Source of the DNA: Rhodeus uyekii
Lineage: Eukaryota; Chordata; Actinopteri; Cypriniformes; Acheilognathidae
Assembly (NCBI GenBank): GCA_037043235.1
Contig: JAWRVZ010000054.1
Location: 2,254,001 to 2,318,000, forward strand
Direction of reading: 5' to 3'
Length of the DNA stretch: 64,000 nucleotides
This document shows positions 1 through 12,309 of the stretch, one piece after another. A program made the translations under genes and the position numbers. The notes beneath the pieces were generated by a model. That model was given only the letters and a program-made list of their open reading frames with translations. It ran no database searches and was not told where the DNA came from. The first letter of the stretch is position 1; each line of letters starts with the position of its first letter.

Positions 1-930
1 GCAAAACGGACTCTAAAATGAAAGAATCCATGGCTCCTGTATCTCGAAAAAAAATTATAGGAACTTCCACTCCGCCCGACAATGACACTCGTCCTTCTGT
101 AATGAAAGGAGCATAAGAGGACAAACAATCATTAAACAGTTGAATCTCATTCGTCTCAGTATCACTCAAGTAGACAAAATTTGCACGTGGAACAGAATTA
201 AATGTATCCACATCAAAACACTTGTTTTTCTCTCTAAGTATAGGGCAGTCTGCTTTCCAATGCCCTTTTCCTCGACAGTAGTTACAGATATCGGACTGAT
301 CAAACGTGCCCAAAGAACCGCGACCACTAAACGATTCACTCTCGCTTCTTCACGCAGTTTCCAATCAACAGTAGTGTTTTTATGAGTGAGCACATAATCA
401 TCAGCCAACAACACTGCCTGCTCCGGTGACTGAATTCTATGTTCGCTGATGTATGTCGCAAGTTGATCAGAAACAGAATTTTTAAATGGTTCAATTATGA
501 TCAATTCAAGCAGATCCTCAAACGTGCTAGCGTTAAGCGATGCACACCAGCGTGTAACATGCGTCTTAAATCTCGCACAAACTCTAAAATGCGTCCCTGA
601 ACCATTTTACATGACCTAAAGCGTTGTCGATATGTTTCTGGTACACACTCATATGCTTTCAACTCTGCAGATTTAACAGCGTCATATTCTTTACTCTCCT
701 CTACTGTTAGAGCAGAAAAAGCTAATTGTGCTTTACCAACTAATACAGTCTGTAGTAACAAAACAGTCTGTTTTAGACCAACCTTGTATCTCAGCAACAC
801 GTTCAAGCATAGTAAAAAAAAACGTCTGGGTCAACCTCACTAAATTTAGGGACAAGTTTTCGATTTTAATGCAGCGGAAAACTCCCATATCCACCAACAG
901 CTGAACCACTGCCATCAATTTTTCCTTCAT
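1..930 (-). mobile_element. Ty3/Gypsy-type gag-protease remnant, truncated by window edge
   Basis: Minus-strand reading in several frames shows decayed retrotransposon gag followed by the start of pol. Around 300-250 there is a CCHC zinc knuckle with the spacing C-x2-C-x4-H-x4-C, the RNA-binding signature of gag. Around 40-20 the residues D-T-G-A mark an aspartic protease active site. Upstream (930-500) lies a helical capsid-like stretch. The frame changes at least twice between these parts and stops interrupt it, so no intact product is made. The element continues beyond base 1. Its 5' LTR is probably the repeat at 1168-1532. Superfamily assignment rests on motif order only. Confidence 0.75.
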
Positions 931-1167
931 TAATGAGTTTTAATTTGAAATATTCCAAGTCCACCTTTGCCTTTTCTAATTCAATTATCTAATTATCCCG
1001 CTCAGACTTCTGCTTTATCTGCTTTATCCGAAGGAATGCACCAAATGCTTTCCGGTGTCCCAAAGCACTGCAATGCCACAACGCAAGATGACAAACCAAA
1101 CAAACTCAACTAATTACAAACAAACTATCAAACCAAATGTACATACTTAATTGAACGAGTCCCCACT

Positions 1168-1532
1168 TGTTACGCCCCGTGGCTCAAAAGGGACATAACA
1201 ATTGCTGGGACACGCGAGAAAGCCAATGTTTTAAAGTAATTTAATGAAGTTAAGGAAACTCAATACAAAACCGTGAAATGTAGAATTCAGTTATCAGTAA
1301 TGTCATGCAGGGTGAATGAATGAAAATGTAATGTGATATAATGTAGGGTGACATGTAACCGAAGGCATAATCAAACAAATCAAATCATGTTGGCCTTGAT
1401 TTGCCGTCAGTCTCGCTTCCTTTTAATGAAGAGAAAGTGAAGTTGGCCACAGGTGTCACTGATGCAAAATCACAGGTAGGCGGAGTCACCCACAAACGAG
1501 GGAGTAGCCTACTGACGACACGAGTCGTCACA
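1168..1532 (-). repeat. Probable 5' LTR of the Gypsy-type element
   Basis: A 365-bp block runs from TGTTACGCC to GTCGTCACA on the plus strand. It has TGT/ACA inverted ends and lies directly upstream (in minus orientation) of the gag remnant. The partner LTR is outside the window, so neither target duplication nor LTR identity can be checked. The right end abuts a TA/TG microsatellite. Confidence 0.5.
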
Positions 1533-1581
1533 ATAAATGTATATGTATATATGTATGTATATGTGTGTATGTGTGTGCGTA

Positions 1582-1624
<43 letters not shown>
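1533..1624. repeat. Mixed TG/TA microsatellite
   Basis: Alternating TATG, TGTG and a pure AT run of about 26 bases. The apparent open frames on both strands are low-complexity translation of this tract and are not genes. Confidence 0.95.
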
Positions 1625-1625
<1 letters not shown>

Positions 1626-2900
1626 GCGAGGGGGGCGTGGTTCAGCGAGGTCTGCAGCGGGAGAGAGAGTCGGAAGACAAGCGTGGCGTAATTGCGTCAA
1701 GTGCAAACACCTGTGTCTCATTGCAGTAGCTGGCGGGAGGAAACCGGATATAAGCCACAAGTTTTTATGAGCAACTTGTTGCTTCTTCCTATATTACAGC
1801 TGAAGTTTTGGGTTATATCAAGTTCAGAGTGCTCAGATAGGGTTGAAGGTCATAGCTGTGGACAGGGACCACCTGCAGATTGAAGTGTAGATTTTGAGAA
1901 GGAGGTGCTTTCAAGCTGTCAAAAATTGTCAGCTAGGTGCAAAAAAACACCCAGCTGCATTGACAGTGATATTAAGCCCTGATCCTGACAGGAATACTAA
2001 ATGATGGATTAATTCACAAGGCACACAGATGGGGACCCCTCCCCCTTTTTTATTGTTCAGATTGTCTTGTCCTTTTTCACTCACGAGCCGTCTTCTACCT
2101 GCTGTGCCTTTGCATCCCTGAATATCTTGCCATCTTTGTTTTGTTTTTTATAGCATGTGATTTGCTGAAGGAGAGGAATTAAGATTGCTGAATGCTACTT
2201 CTTCTTTGGAAAATCTTTAAGCCATCTCCATTTTTGAGCATACTCAAAAATGCTCAAAAATATGCCTCATACTAAGTGTATGAGTATATTAACTTTAAAT
2301 AAGTTTCATAATCGCACAGTGCAAGAAAGCTTTTAGTGGAAACGGGAATGAATTTCTTTCTGAAGCATATGCTGATTCAAATCTCTGCATTAGACCCCCA
2401 AGTGTCCTAAACTCTTGTATTTACATGGAGGACCACCACTTGTGAACGCTAAAAAAAAAAAACTGCGTACATTATGCCTCTAATTTGTTTGTGCGTTTGT
2501 CCCTTGTTTTATCTCTTGAATGTATCAGTAGTCAGATAACAGAGAATGTAAAATTACCTATTTTTTCCTATTGAGTTTTACAAATCAAAGGTTGTTCCCT
2601 ATTTTATGCAAATAAGTCTAATGTCCTTCGCCTATGCTGTTTTTTGAATGCTTCTGTTGTTTTTCCTGCCTGGTGCATTAGCCTGGCATGTTGCTGAGGC
2701 TGCATTTATTTCTCCTCTTCTCAATGTTTGACATTGCTTGAGTGTTGTTCAGAGTAAATTAGCCAAGTCAAAGAGAATGTGTCCATTTCTGCTCCTCCTC
2801 TGGACTTAAATGCATGGCTCACGCTGTTACATTCTTGATTGGATTGGTGGCTGTTGGAGCAAGATACAGAGGTGTTTGTTGTAGTATCACAAGGAGGTCT
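1625..2900. other. Anonymous sequence, no gene recognised
   Basis: Nothing is recognisable except simple T-rich and A-rich runs. Short open frames at 1692-1883 and 2721-2933 lack splice context, codon bias or any familiar domain. Confidence 0.6.
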
Positions 2901-2907
2901 GAGAGGG

Positions 2908-3080
2908 TTAATCTGCCAGCATAAGAGCAGCATCCAATGTGTCTACTCCTTACCTATGTATGCAAAGCTGTATATAGGGTTCCATTTTGTTGCTGGAATT
3001 GAACCCTGTATACAGCTTTGCATACATAGGTAAGGAGTAGACACATTGGATGCTGCTCTTATGCTGGCACTGCAGATTAA
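2908..3080. repeat. Near-perfect long hairpin (inverted repeat)
   Basis: Arms 2914-2982 and 3001-3069 are 69 bp each with a single mismatch (a G-U pair if transcribed on the plus strand). They are separated by an 18-base loop. A short outer extension (TTAATCTG / CAGATTAA) continues the symmetry after a 5-base indel in the right flank. The arms hold no transposase and no obvious target duplication. It could be a foldback element, a recent inverted duplication, or a source of hairpin small RNA. Confidence 0.9.
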
Positions 3081-3089
3081 GCAGGCACA

Positions 3090-4590
3090 CCAAGCCAGCA
3101 AGGTGTCAATGTATGTGGTGCTGGTCCATGTTCTGGTGCTGGAAGAAGTATTGCATTTATGTTTACTGGTAAATGGATCATGCATTTTTAAACTGTCCAT
3201 TCTGGTAATTTCCTCCGGGGTTTGTTATTATTTTAGTTCACTTAAATTAGACCATCGTAAACTATTTTTTAAAGAATATATAAGATCTGTAAAGCATGCT
3301 GGTCATTCTCTTTTCTCTTGGTGCTACAAAGTCTCTGGCCCTAGAGGTGTTTAAGTGTGATGCAACCTTTTATTCCTCTCAGTATTTACAGTATTCATTG
3401 GGTGGAATGTTACAATCACTCACGTAATATTGGTCATGTTCACACAGACAATGATTAGAATTGACAGATATATTTATTCTCATGAAATTATGGTTTACTA
3501 TGGTGATACCTTGAGTAATGGTTGTATTCATAGTATAAGTAAATATCAAGACTTTATTTTGCATCATTAAAATGGATTTAGTTTTTATTCTCATTCCTAT
3601 TCCAAATTATTCTGGCCAGATCCTGCTGTTCTCATTCTCTCAGATATGTAGCCATAATCTCTCCAAGTTCTATCAAGTTCTTTCTCTTCTGCTTGAATTA
3701 TTACCAGGAGTTCTCTCTTCCTCCTCTCCAACTACATAAAACCATATTTCTTGCCACCCAAGACTAATTTGCGATCTCCCTTGAATACAATAAATTCTGG
3801 TTATTAAAATCTCTGGAGTTGCATGTGAAAAGGACTGACATCCACTGTGTGACTGTATCTTTTCTGTTCCAGAGCCCTTGAAGTGTTATTGATTTACTAG
3901 TGCCTATTTTTACTCTGAGCCATATTGTTTCACCCATTGATCCCTGGTATTTTTAGAGGCATTGCTCAATGCAAACACTCTCTGACGTAAGACTCAGATT
4001 GCTTTTGATTTTTCCATTGACTATGAATATATTAATGTAATGCTTAATTCCTTTGGGGTCCCAACATTAAGCTGTAATCTTGTCATGGTTTCATGCAGTC
4101 TTTTTGGAGTTTAGCACTGGTACTGAACTGGAGTAATTGATTTAGCAGTATTCCCTTTGAGGGCCAACATCTTTTTGTAACCTTTACTTTTACATTATTT
4201 TACATTGTTGAAGCACTGAATTATAGCATGCTGATTTTATCTGTGATTGAAAAAGCTAAAAACCTTTCAGAATCTGCAGGAATTTAAATTTTTTCTTAAA
4301 GCTTAAGGGCCAGATGTATTAACAGCTTTCGCTAGTGCAAAACTTCTTTTGCCGTTAAACAATTAATTACTAAAGACACACAGTGACAAATTACACTCAT
4401 CATCACAGCTGTTTGTCATTTGTTCATCACTGTATGTGTATTTAGTTCTCCCTGTTCACTCGTCAGTTGGTCGGTTGTTTTTTTGTGGATACACTGCTGT
4501 TTATATTCATGCCTCATGTGGATTATTTTTGTGTGGATGTTTGTTAAAGTATTTTTGAATTCCTCATCATCATCTTGAACTCATGACAGA
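3090..4590. other. Anonymous AT-rich sequence
   Basis: No coding region, RNA gene or classifiable repeat was found. The sequence is of ordinary complexity without long open frames. Confidence 0.6.
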
Positions 4591-4619
4591 ACAACCATCC
4601 TAAAAATTTGAAAGATGAG

Positions 4620-4978
4620 CTATCAACACGTTGCTCTAATTGCACCGACTGGAAAAACCAGCTGCGACTTGGTAACCTTTATTGTCAAATTCAGCCATCT
4701 TTTCGACAAGGTTCTTAGCTCTTAGACAAGTCTGGACTAATCTAGGAGGAGGCAATTTACCTATTACAAGAGACCCCCACAGATGGAGAGCTACCACCCT
4801 CCGTGAAGCTTCAGCCTGAGCCTGAGAAGAGGACAGTGCTGACCCTCGCCCCGGAAGAGGAGCTCCAGAATGACTCTGACCAGGGGTGTGAGCCGGCGAC
4901 ATCTGCGACAAAGGGAAATCTGGTAGAAATGGATCTTGAGGACTGGCTGGAAGAGCCTAACACGAAGGTACTTCATTA
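4620..4978 (+). mobile_element. Retrotransposon gag-like coding remnant
   Basis: From about 4800 to 4976 one plus-strand frame stays open through a proline- and glutamate-rich peptide (it includes PEPEKRTVLTLAPEEE and LVEMDLEDWLEEP). The composition resembles the C-terminal part of fish retrotransposon gag proteins. Upstream sequence is related in style but broken by stops. No zinc knuckle or LTR is visible nearby, so the classification is tentative. Confidence 0.4.
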
Positions 4979-4984
4979 AAGTAT

Positions 4985-5935
4985 TTCTGAATTCTTCAGC
5001 ATCGTCTTAGACTTGTGACATTTGGATGCACATCTTTTAGATTAAAGAGTAACAGTGTCGTGGCAAATCTGCACAAGCTCAATTCAATCTGGAAAAAAAG
5101 GCTCAGAGTCTAAGGTTCCCGATCATCAAAGATGTAGTCTTTACGCCAGGCAAAATGACAGGTTCAAAAATAACCAAACATCATCTGACTCTACACTCCG
5201 ATACATCACACATTATTCCTTTTTCTTATCCTGTATCCAGTAGGATTTCTCTAAGTATCTTTTTCTTTTGGCTTGACCTTGGTGTTTTTGCCATCACTAC
5301 ATATTTCTCATACATCCCTTGATTTTTATTGGTGGAAAATAGTCACCTGTTTTTTAAACAAAATACTTTTGACTGTTTGTCCCAATTTGATACTCTTTTT
5401 TTCAATCCCTGGTTATGTTCCCAAAGGCTCACCTGATGCTTTTCGTCACCTTCAAGGCTGACAAATATGCCCAACTCTGTGTCTAACATTTACAGTTACA
5501 ATGCCCAGAGTTCATATGAGTGTATGGTCACACTAATTCTACAGATAAAGCTTTAACAATGGATGAATTTCTCCAACAACAGCAGCAATAATTATTCACT
5601 AGAGAGCTCACTAGTGAAGTAGTAAAACCACAATTACACAAAGTATGAGTTTAATATTCTTTCTTTAACATTGTCTTAATGATTGAATGTTGCGTCTTAC
5701 ACATGGTTCTGCTGGGATCCATGGCTGCAGCATGTTATGAAGGCCTGCTATTAAAAGGGCATGGCAATTTCCTGATGTTCTTTATATCATCTGCCAGGAA
5801 TTATATGAAATGTAGTTTTTGGGTATGTGTGTTTTGTGTTTACTTCCATGGTGAATGATTTTATGCGAGTATGTACTTATTATTTTTCTTGTTTGAGTTT
5901 GACAATTTGAACTGTTGAGCATACTGAACAACACA
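4985..5935. other. Anonymous sequence, no gene recognised
   Basis: Short frames at 5055-5243 and 5273-5461 have no recognisable domain. Nothing else can be supported. Confidence 0.55.
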
Positions 5936-5938
5936 TTG

Positions 5939-6024
<86 letters not shown>

Positions 6025-6038
6025 CATATATATATATC
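5939..6038. repeat. (CA)n microsatellite with TA tail
   Basis: About 78 bases of uninterrupted CA dinucleotides followed by a short ATATAT run. Confidence 0.97.
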
Positions 6039-6301
6039 CGGGGATGGGTTAGTTCTGAGACCTAGAACTCAGCAATGTGCTGAAACCTCAGTTATGAGTT
6101 ACGGTAAGTTTATCTGTTGTTTTGTTTTTCCTCTTCTCTGAGATCAGTACATAAGTGGTACAACAGAACATTTTTGATTACTCTATGAATGTCACCTTAA
6201 AATTTGTGGATGAACCCTGACAATGTATACATCTTTTATTTTATTATTTAAAATCCAGTACTGGCCCTTTTCTGTCACTGTTTGATACTTTGGCAAGAGA
6301 C

Positions 6302-6611
6302 TGTCACGGTCTTCGCTGTTAGGACTCTTGTTTTGCTTTTTGTGTTCATTGTTTTCAGTTCCGGGTTATGTCAGTGTTGTTCTGTGTTTTGGTTTCACCT
6401 GTGTTAATCACCCATGTTGTTAGTCTGGTCAGCTGTTTTCAATCATGTCTTGTATAAAGCCCTCTCCTCCCTGTCATTTGTTGGTTATTGTATGGTGTTA
6501 TCCTCAGTCAGTGTTGTGTGAATGTTCCTTCTGTGTGCCTGGAATAAACCTGTTAACTGCATTCCTGATTCTCCATTGTCTCCGCATCGCATAACACCCC
6601 AGTTCATGACA
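6302..6611 (+). mobile_element. Solo LTR with exact 5-bp target duplication
   Basis: A 310-bp unit begins TGTCACGGTC and ends TTCATGACA. It is flanked on both sides by GAGAC (6297-6301 and 6612-6616), the 5-bp duplication left by retroviral-type integrases. Internally it has a TATA box (TATAAAG, 6453) and a poly(A) signal (AATAAA, 6543) in the right order for a plus-strand LTR. No internal gag-pol remains, so this is the product of LTR-LTR recombination. Confidence 0.88.
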
Positions 6612-6619
6612 GAGACAGA

Positions 6620-8220
6620 CATCAGTTTTTTTTTATTTATAATAATTCATAATAATATTGACTATAATTGTGAGGTGCAGCTCATGATAGAGATGGAAAT
6701 TAATTTCAGAATAACTACAACAAACCATCATGTCATTGTGCTGAACACTACATAAAAATGTATATTTTAAAACAAGAAGGTGGGTCATTTTTCAATCTCT
6801 TTTTTACTTTCAGTAATTTCATGTCAGCTTTAACTATGGTCATATTTTCTAGGCAAATTGAATTACTTTATACATTTGTCCTCCAATTCCCATTCAATTT
6901 CTTGTATGTCATTTTCTTGTTCTGTCTTGTCAAAACTCACTCTCTGCTCTTCTAGTCTAATAACACTTGAGCAAAAAGAGTCATTAGGACTGATTTGATC
7001 ATTCGTGCTCCCAAGTACCATTTTGTTCAGAGGCTAACAGGAGGAGAATGGGGAAACTGTTGTAGAATACTGATTCAGCATTGAGATGGTTCTCAGAGCT
7101 TAAGATTCTATCACAGTCCTATTTCCTATTTGTGTCCTTATCTTGTATTTTTCCAAGAAATTGTCTTTGTTATGCATACTGATGAAGACCATTACAAAAC
7201 AACAGCAACTTTTGCATTAAATTATTTCTAGTTTTTATTTTAATAAAAGCTGAAACTATTTTTATACATTTATATTTTTATTTTACCAATGTGTCTCCAA
7301 TCGCAACTCCAATCGTTTTTTGTTTTTTACCTTTCAAGGCGTATTTTGACAATACCAAGAGTATGTTGCACTGAGTGGAATATATAAGAACATTGTTATA
7401 TATTGAATACTAATAGGAAACAAAAACAAGACTGAACTGACATCCTGTTTTGAGTTGGCTTATATATGCCCCCTTTCTTTGTGCATCTTTATTCATTTAG
7501 GCTGATCCTGAGCAGATGGTGTTTTCCGTTGTCACTGTTCAGTTGTTATGCTTGCTTTCAATTAGAGAGCAAGAGCTCTGTGTTCTTTCATTTGAGCTTT
7601 ATACAAATGTGGATGAAGGGAAAGACAACTCAGGTCTTAGTTGAGCACTAAAAGAGGCTGAGATTTGAGTTTAGTTTCTTTCAAAGATCTAAATATGAGA
7701 AATATGTAATTTAGGTTGTAAACACTTTTTATCAAACTCAATTAAAGCAAAGTCTATTTTTTTCTGATGATATAGAGCACTAATCTGCATGACTGTGACA
7801 TTGTGTGATACATATATTGTCTGTGAAGTTCTACTGGCAGCTCTAGTGTTGTTAATATAGAATGTAAATGGTAAATGCAATAGCAGAAAAAAGTGCATCC
7901 TTTAAGACAACCTTGATATGAAAAAATATAGATTTAATTTAAAAGTTTCCAGTCTGCTCTTGATTTACTAGCATTATGTTTAGGATGATGAACCTCCTCC
8001 ATAGGGATACATAATAAATAGCCATGTCCCATTTAGCTGATTCATAACAGCTCTAAAAAATGCTTCACTTTCACATACCTCCTCCCACGCAGTATTAGAT
8101 CAAATGTTCCAAAAACATGCATTATTAGTTCATTGAGATGGACTACCAGCTTGTGCTTCTATGAGGTCTTAAGGTCTATAAGGTTAATTCTCATGTCACT
8201 GATTGTTTTCAAGATTGAAT
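6620..8220. other. Anonymous AT-rich sequence
   Basis: No gene or classifiable repeat was seen. Short frames (6522-6755, 6758-6955, 7466-7651) look random. Confidence 0.6.
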
Positions 8221-8225
8221 ATACC

Positions 8226-8926
8226 ACTGGCCAAAAGGATCATGCACGTCAGAAAATTATTGAATATTAAAATCAGTGGTTGTTTTATTTGACTCACAGT
8301 TCTCATTAGTGAATCTGTAATGAGCACATTTTATCACACGTCTTTTCTATTGTGAAGATATTTCAATGCCAGGATGTTAATCAGCCGTTTAAGTCAGGGC
8401 ATGCCTATTCAGTTGACTTTCACAAGCTTTAAATGGTGATGCAATTATTAATTTAAATTATAACAATTAGCAGTTAGCTCCCTCCTTAAATTTGATTGTT
8501 AGTCTGTATGTCAGTGAAGGGATTTACAGCCACTGTTTCTGCAAGGCTACATCGTAATGCCACTTCTTGCAGAACACTATTGTTTAAGGTTTGGAAAAGA
8601 TTTTGTTGTATGCTTTGGCTTAGGGGTGGGTTAAGGTGTAGGAATTAAAGTGAAATTACCTTTTATGTAACTACAAAAAATTAGATCACATTACTGTTGT
8701 GATAACACTTAAGTATTGTGGTGGCAAAATATTTAATCAATTCTGAATAAGAGACAAATATCCCAATTGTAATTTTAAAAAGGTTAATTTTCTTGCAAGA
8801 GAAGATCAACAGTCATACAAACATCCGAAGCCGCCCTGCAGAGTGTGACAAAGAAGGGAGGGCCGCACTGATTTTAATATTCAATAATTCAGTAATTTTC
8901 TGACGTGCATGATCCTTTTGGCCACT
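8226..8926. mobile_element. Non-autonomous DNA transposon with long terminal inverted repeats
   Basis: The left end (GGCCAAAAGGATCATGCACG...) is repeated in inverted orientation at the right end over about 50 bp. An 8-base indel separates the two copies. The 700-bp unit has no transposase. The GGCCAAAAG terminus resembles Tc1/mariner-type ends, but no clean TA duplication remains, so the superfamily is inferred. Confidence 0.75.
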
Positions 8927-9142
8927 ACACACCATGTGTTTTACATTCTACAGAATAGAAAGTACCATTAATGTCACACAATAATCAATAATGTTAAGAA
9001 ACTAAATATAATCATGAATAAGAATATAAAGAAAACAAGAAACAAAACATAATCATGGATAATAATGAAAAAGAAAACATGTCATTTATAAAATTCCATC
9101 ACAGTATTTGAAAAAAGAATACAATGTTAAAACATGTATACA

Positions 9143-9498
9143 TGTAAGGATGAGGCTGAAGCTGTGCTAGAATCCATGTCCAGAAGTTTATTGGAACAAT
9201 CCAGATCAGAAACAGAAACTAGGCAAAGAGTCGAAACCACAGTATCAATCCAATAGGTAAGCAAGTCCAAGGGGTAATCCAAACACAGAGGTCAGAGTAA
9301 TCAAGCAATGGGTCAAAGACAAGGCAATAATCAAGACAGAGCGTAAACGCTTGGTAAGGCAGTGTAACTGGCAATACTTCGCAAGGCCTGTTTGGTCAAG
9401 CCATGCTTAATATGGCTGCCAAACAGGAAGTAGTTGAAGAGTGAACAGATCACATTTGGAATTCAGGTGAGGGCTCCCTCTGCTGGTATAGCGTTACA
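9143..9498 (-). mobile_element. Probable solo LTR (356 bp)
   Basis: The unit is bounded by TGTAAGGATG and AGCGTTACA (TG...CA). The flanks ATACA (left) and ATATA (right) form an imperfect 5-bp target duplication. The interior is rich in CAAG/CCAA elements seen in minus-oriented fish LTRs and has no coding capacity. Confidence 0.6.
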
Positions 9499-9504
9499 AT
9501 ATAC

Positions 9505-11460
9505 AAAAAAATGCATTGTATCAAATTATAATTTAAAATATTTGCACATGTCATAGTTAAATAAATTGTTCAGTTTATATATATATATACCGGTCACAGG
9601 GTGGCTGTGATGAAGCACATAAAAAAAATACTCTTTAATTACAAATCTAACAGGCAACATGTCGGAGAAACTCAGGAGACATTTAACACAACCACATTTA
9701 ACACTGTCAACATGGAGCAATGAACAGAGGAAACTCACAGCTTAAATATACAGAGATAACGAAACAACTCAATGAACAACTGATGAACACCCTTGAGGGA
9801 AAAAGTGCACTTTAGAATCCTTAAAATGTGTGAATTAAATGTTTTCAATTGACTAAATGCACATTATATGAAACTGATTTCATCTGAGAAAAAAGATTTC
9901 ATATTAAATGCAATTAGTGAAACTTTTGAGTGATTTTTGAAAACCACTTAAGTGGGACTTAAGTACATCTTTGTGTGTACTTTTTAAAATTGCTTCTTTA
10001 AAATATAGTTAAAGTGTACTGCTCAATGTACAGACTAGAAATTAATGTGAGCTAAAATGTTGTATTTTAAGTACTCTTATGTACTTTTCTATCTTCATGA
10101 TGAATCACTTTGGATAAAAGCATCTGCTAAATGAATTAATGCAAATGTAAATGTAGAACAGGTTTTCATCATAAACTCTGTGAAACAAACAGAAGAAACA
10201 CAATCATAAATCTATAAATGAAAGAGATTAAGGGAGATCTATGTATATAAATACATGAATAAACAAAGAGAACAAACTAATATATCAACTAGTATACTAA
10301 TATACTTTAACAAACTAATATACTGTCTGGCTGTCTTTTTAGCTTAACAGTAATAACCTTAATGCAAAGTATCCTTTCAGTATTGTCTGAGTCAGACCGA
10401 TACCTGATCCAATAAAAAGGTCAATATTGGCTTGGATATTGAGTTTCAGATCAGTGCATCACTGTTCAACATTATCTTCTTTTTTTACTGAACCATATTA
10501 CAAAATAAACCATTCAGTAATGTTTTGTTGGTCTGTAAATGAGCACGGCTGTGAATCAGGAATATGCACGACATCATTGCTCATGTGATTTTTCTTAAGA
10601 TTTCTTTCTGGCATGTTAACAAAAAATCATATTTGTTAAACATTGTCATTTGTGTAGTGAATTTTTTTTTTATACTGTACTAAATAGAACTGTCTTTAAA
10701 GTTGGCATGAAATGAAAATTCACCATATCTATTTTAAAAGCAAGTTATAGATCTTTTTGTTTTTGTATGTTTCTTTTTATCCCTTTTCTGTCTTTTTTAT
10801 TAAATTCATTGGCATTTTTTTCAGAATTTCAAAACTGGACCTCAAAGTGAAAACGATGAACTTGCTCTCTCAGGTGTCATATGCACTTCTCCAATTATTT
10901 AATTTGCGTAAACCCCTCCCCTATAAACTTATATTCATCTGCCTCCTTTGAGTGCCCTCATCTCAACAAAAGATGCATAGACATCTTTTTTGGATAATCC
11001 GACACATTCAGACATTGCTCACAATATGAAAACAATATCTGTTGCTACATCTGTTTTATCGTGACCTTGGCAATGTGATCTTTTTTTTAAACCAACACAA
11101 ACCATTTGAAAAATTTGCATCCACCCTCATAGACCATTCACAAGCACCATAGGGTGACCTGAGTGAGTATGATCTTGTGTGTTATTTCACGCAACATTTG
11201 CTACAGGCAGGACATCAGCTGACTCAGCTGTGAAATTTTGCTTTGTCTGCAAAAGCAGAAAAGTGGCCTACTGTTGGGTCAATCAGGATGAAATGGTAGA
11301 GTCTTATCCATCTGTGCAATCTTCTCCTGTGATTCCACTTATGACTGCTCTAAATCACCCTACACAGACATACAGGGAAAAGAGAGAGAGACTGAATGAT
11401 TTATGTTTACTGATTCACAGAACATGTCTGTTTTAAATCTTAATGACTCCAAGGATGTCA
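9505..11460. other. Anonymous AT-rich sequence with a SINE tail
   Basis: The only recognisable item is at 10105-10155, where TTTGGATAAAAGCATCTGC and the following AAATG repeats match the 3' tail of the tRNA-derived SINE seen complete at 54062-54230. Otherwise no gene is supported. Confidence 0.55.
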
Positions 11461-11464
11461 ATTC

Positions 11465-11590
11465 TTAAAGGGATAGTTTTTGATTAAAAGAAATTGCCAT
11501 ACTTATCAAAATGCACCCCCGCCCACAGAAGAAAGGTTTCAAGCAGGTTTGAAATGGCATGAGGGTTGATTTTGATTTTATTGTTTTATG
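11465..11590. repeat. Fragment of a dispersed fish repeat (left piece)
   Basis: It begins AAAGGGATAGTTTTTGATTA. That resembles the AAAGGGATAGTTCACC terminus of a very common cyprinid repeat. A second, differently oriented fragment of the same type lies at 12170-12300. Confidence 0.5.
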
Positions 11591-11774
11591 TTTTATTTTT
11601 TATCTTTTACTGGTGTTAAATATTTTATTTGAATATTTGTAAAAGTTTAGAAACATTCACTGTTGTGTTGATTATTGAGAGTGGGCAAAATATAATTTCA
11701 GTGCCTCAATATGGGTGTCATCATGGAAGACTCAACACAGATTTAAGATGGAACAGGTTTTATTTCGGCACAAA

Positions 11775-12165
11775 AATAGATAGATAGATTTTTATTGGCC
11801 CTTAACGGGAAATTTGTTTCCACAAACTGTCATACAGTACAGTACACGCTACTGGCAAAAACATATATACATATGAAAAACATAAAAAAAAAGTGTGGAA
11901 GTTCAGTTTTGTAACCCGTTAAGGATAGAAATAGCAGATGGAACAAAACTCTTTTTGAAGCGAGCCCATCTCCATGTCAGTGTCCTGTAAAGACCGTAAG
12001 CGGGTGCAGGACAGTGATGGCAATGGCAATGAAAGGTAACGGTCTTATCTGATAGCGGCATAGTAGGTGAATGATTGGCGACGACTCGGAAGGAGAGTTC
12101 AAGGATGCATGGTAGTGCGGGTAGAGTCCAGGTAGCACTGGGTTTCAATGGGTTTGGGTTCATAG
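11775..12165 (-). mobile_element. 3' end of an L2/Rex-type LINE
   Basis: On the minus strand the frame ends in the motif FVPSAISILN, the usual C-terminus of L2/CR1-type reverse-transcriptase ORFs. It is followed by a 3' UTR that terminates in an ATCT-type microsatellite (GATAGATAGA at 11787 on the plus strand). The element is severely 5'-truncated, as is typical of target-primed reverse transcription. Confidence 0.65.
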
Positions 12166-12169
12166 CAAA

Positions 12170-12300
12170 ATTAAAATTCTTCTCTTTTTTTTAAATCACT
12201 TGCCCTCATGGCAATATATTGGGCACAACAAAAGATGAAGAATGTTGGTAGTCAAACAGTTTTGTTCTAAATTGATTTCCATTGTATGGATAAAAAAGTG
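12170..12300 (+). repeat. Fragment of a dispersed fish repeat (right piece)
   Basis: It contains GAAGAATGTTGGTAGTCAAA and TTCCATTGTATGGATA. These are internal motifs of the cyprinid repeat that starts AAAGGGATAGTT. Confidence 0.5.
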
Positions 12301-12309
12301 TATGCTTGA

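Noticed and set aside
1692..1883. Short frame with exon-like look
   Set aside because: No consistent splice sites or domain were found, and the neighbouring sequence is transposon-derived.
2914..3069. microRNA precursor
   Set aside because: The stem is too long and too perfect for a canonical pre-miRNA. It is kept as a hairpin repeat instead.
5782..6027. Cys-Val repeat protein
   Set aside because: It is translation of the CA microsatellite.
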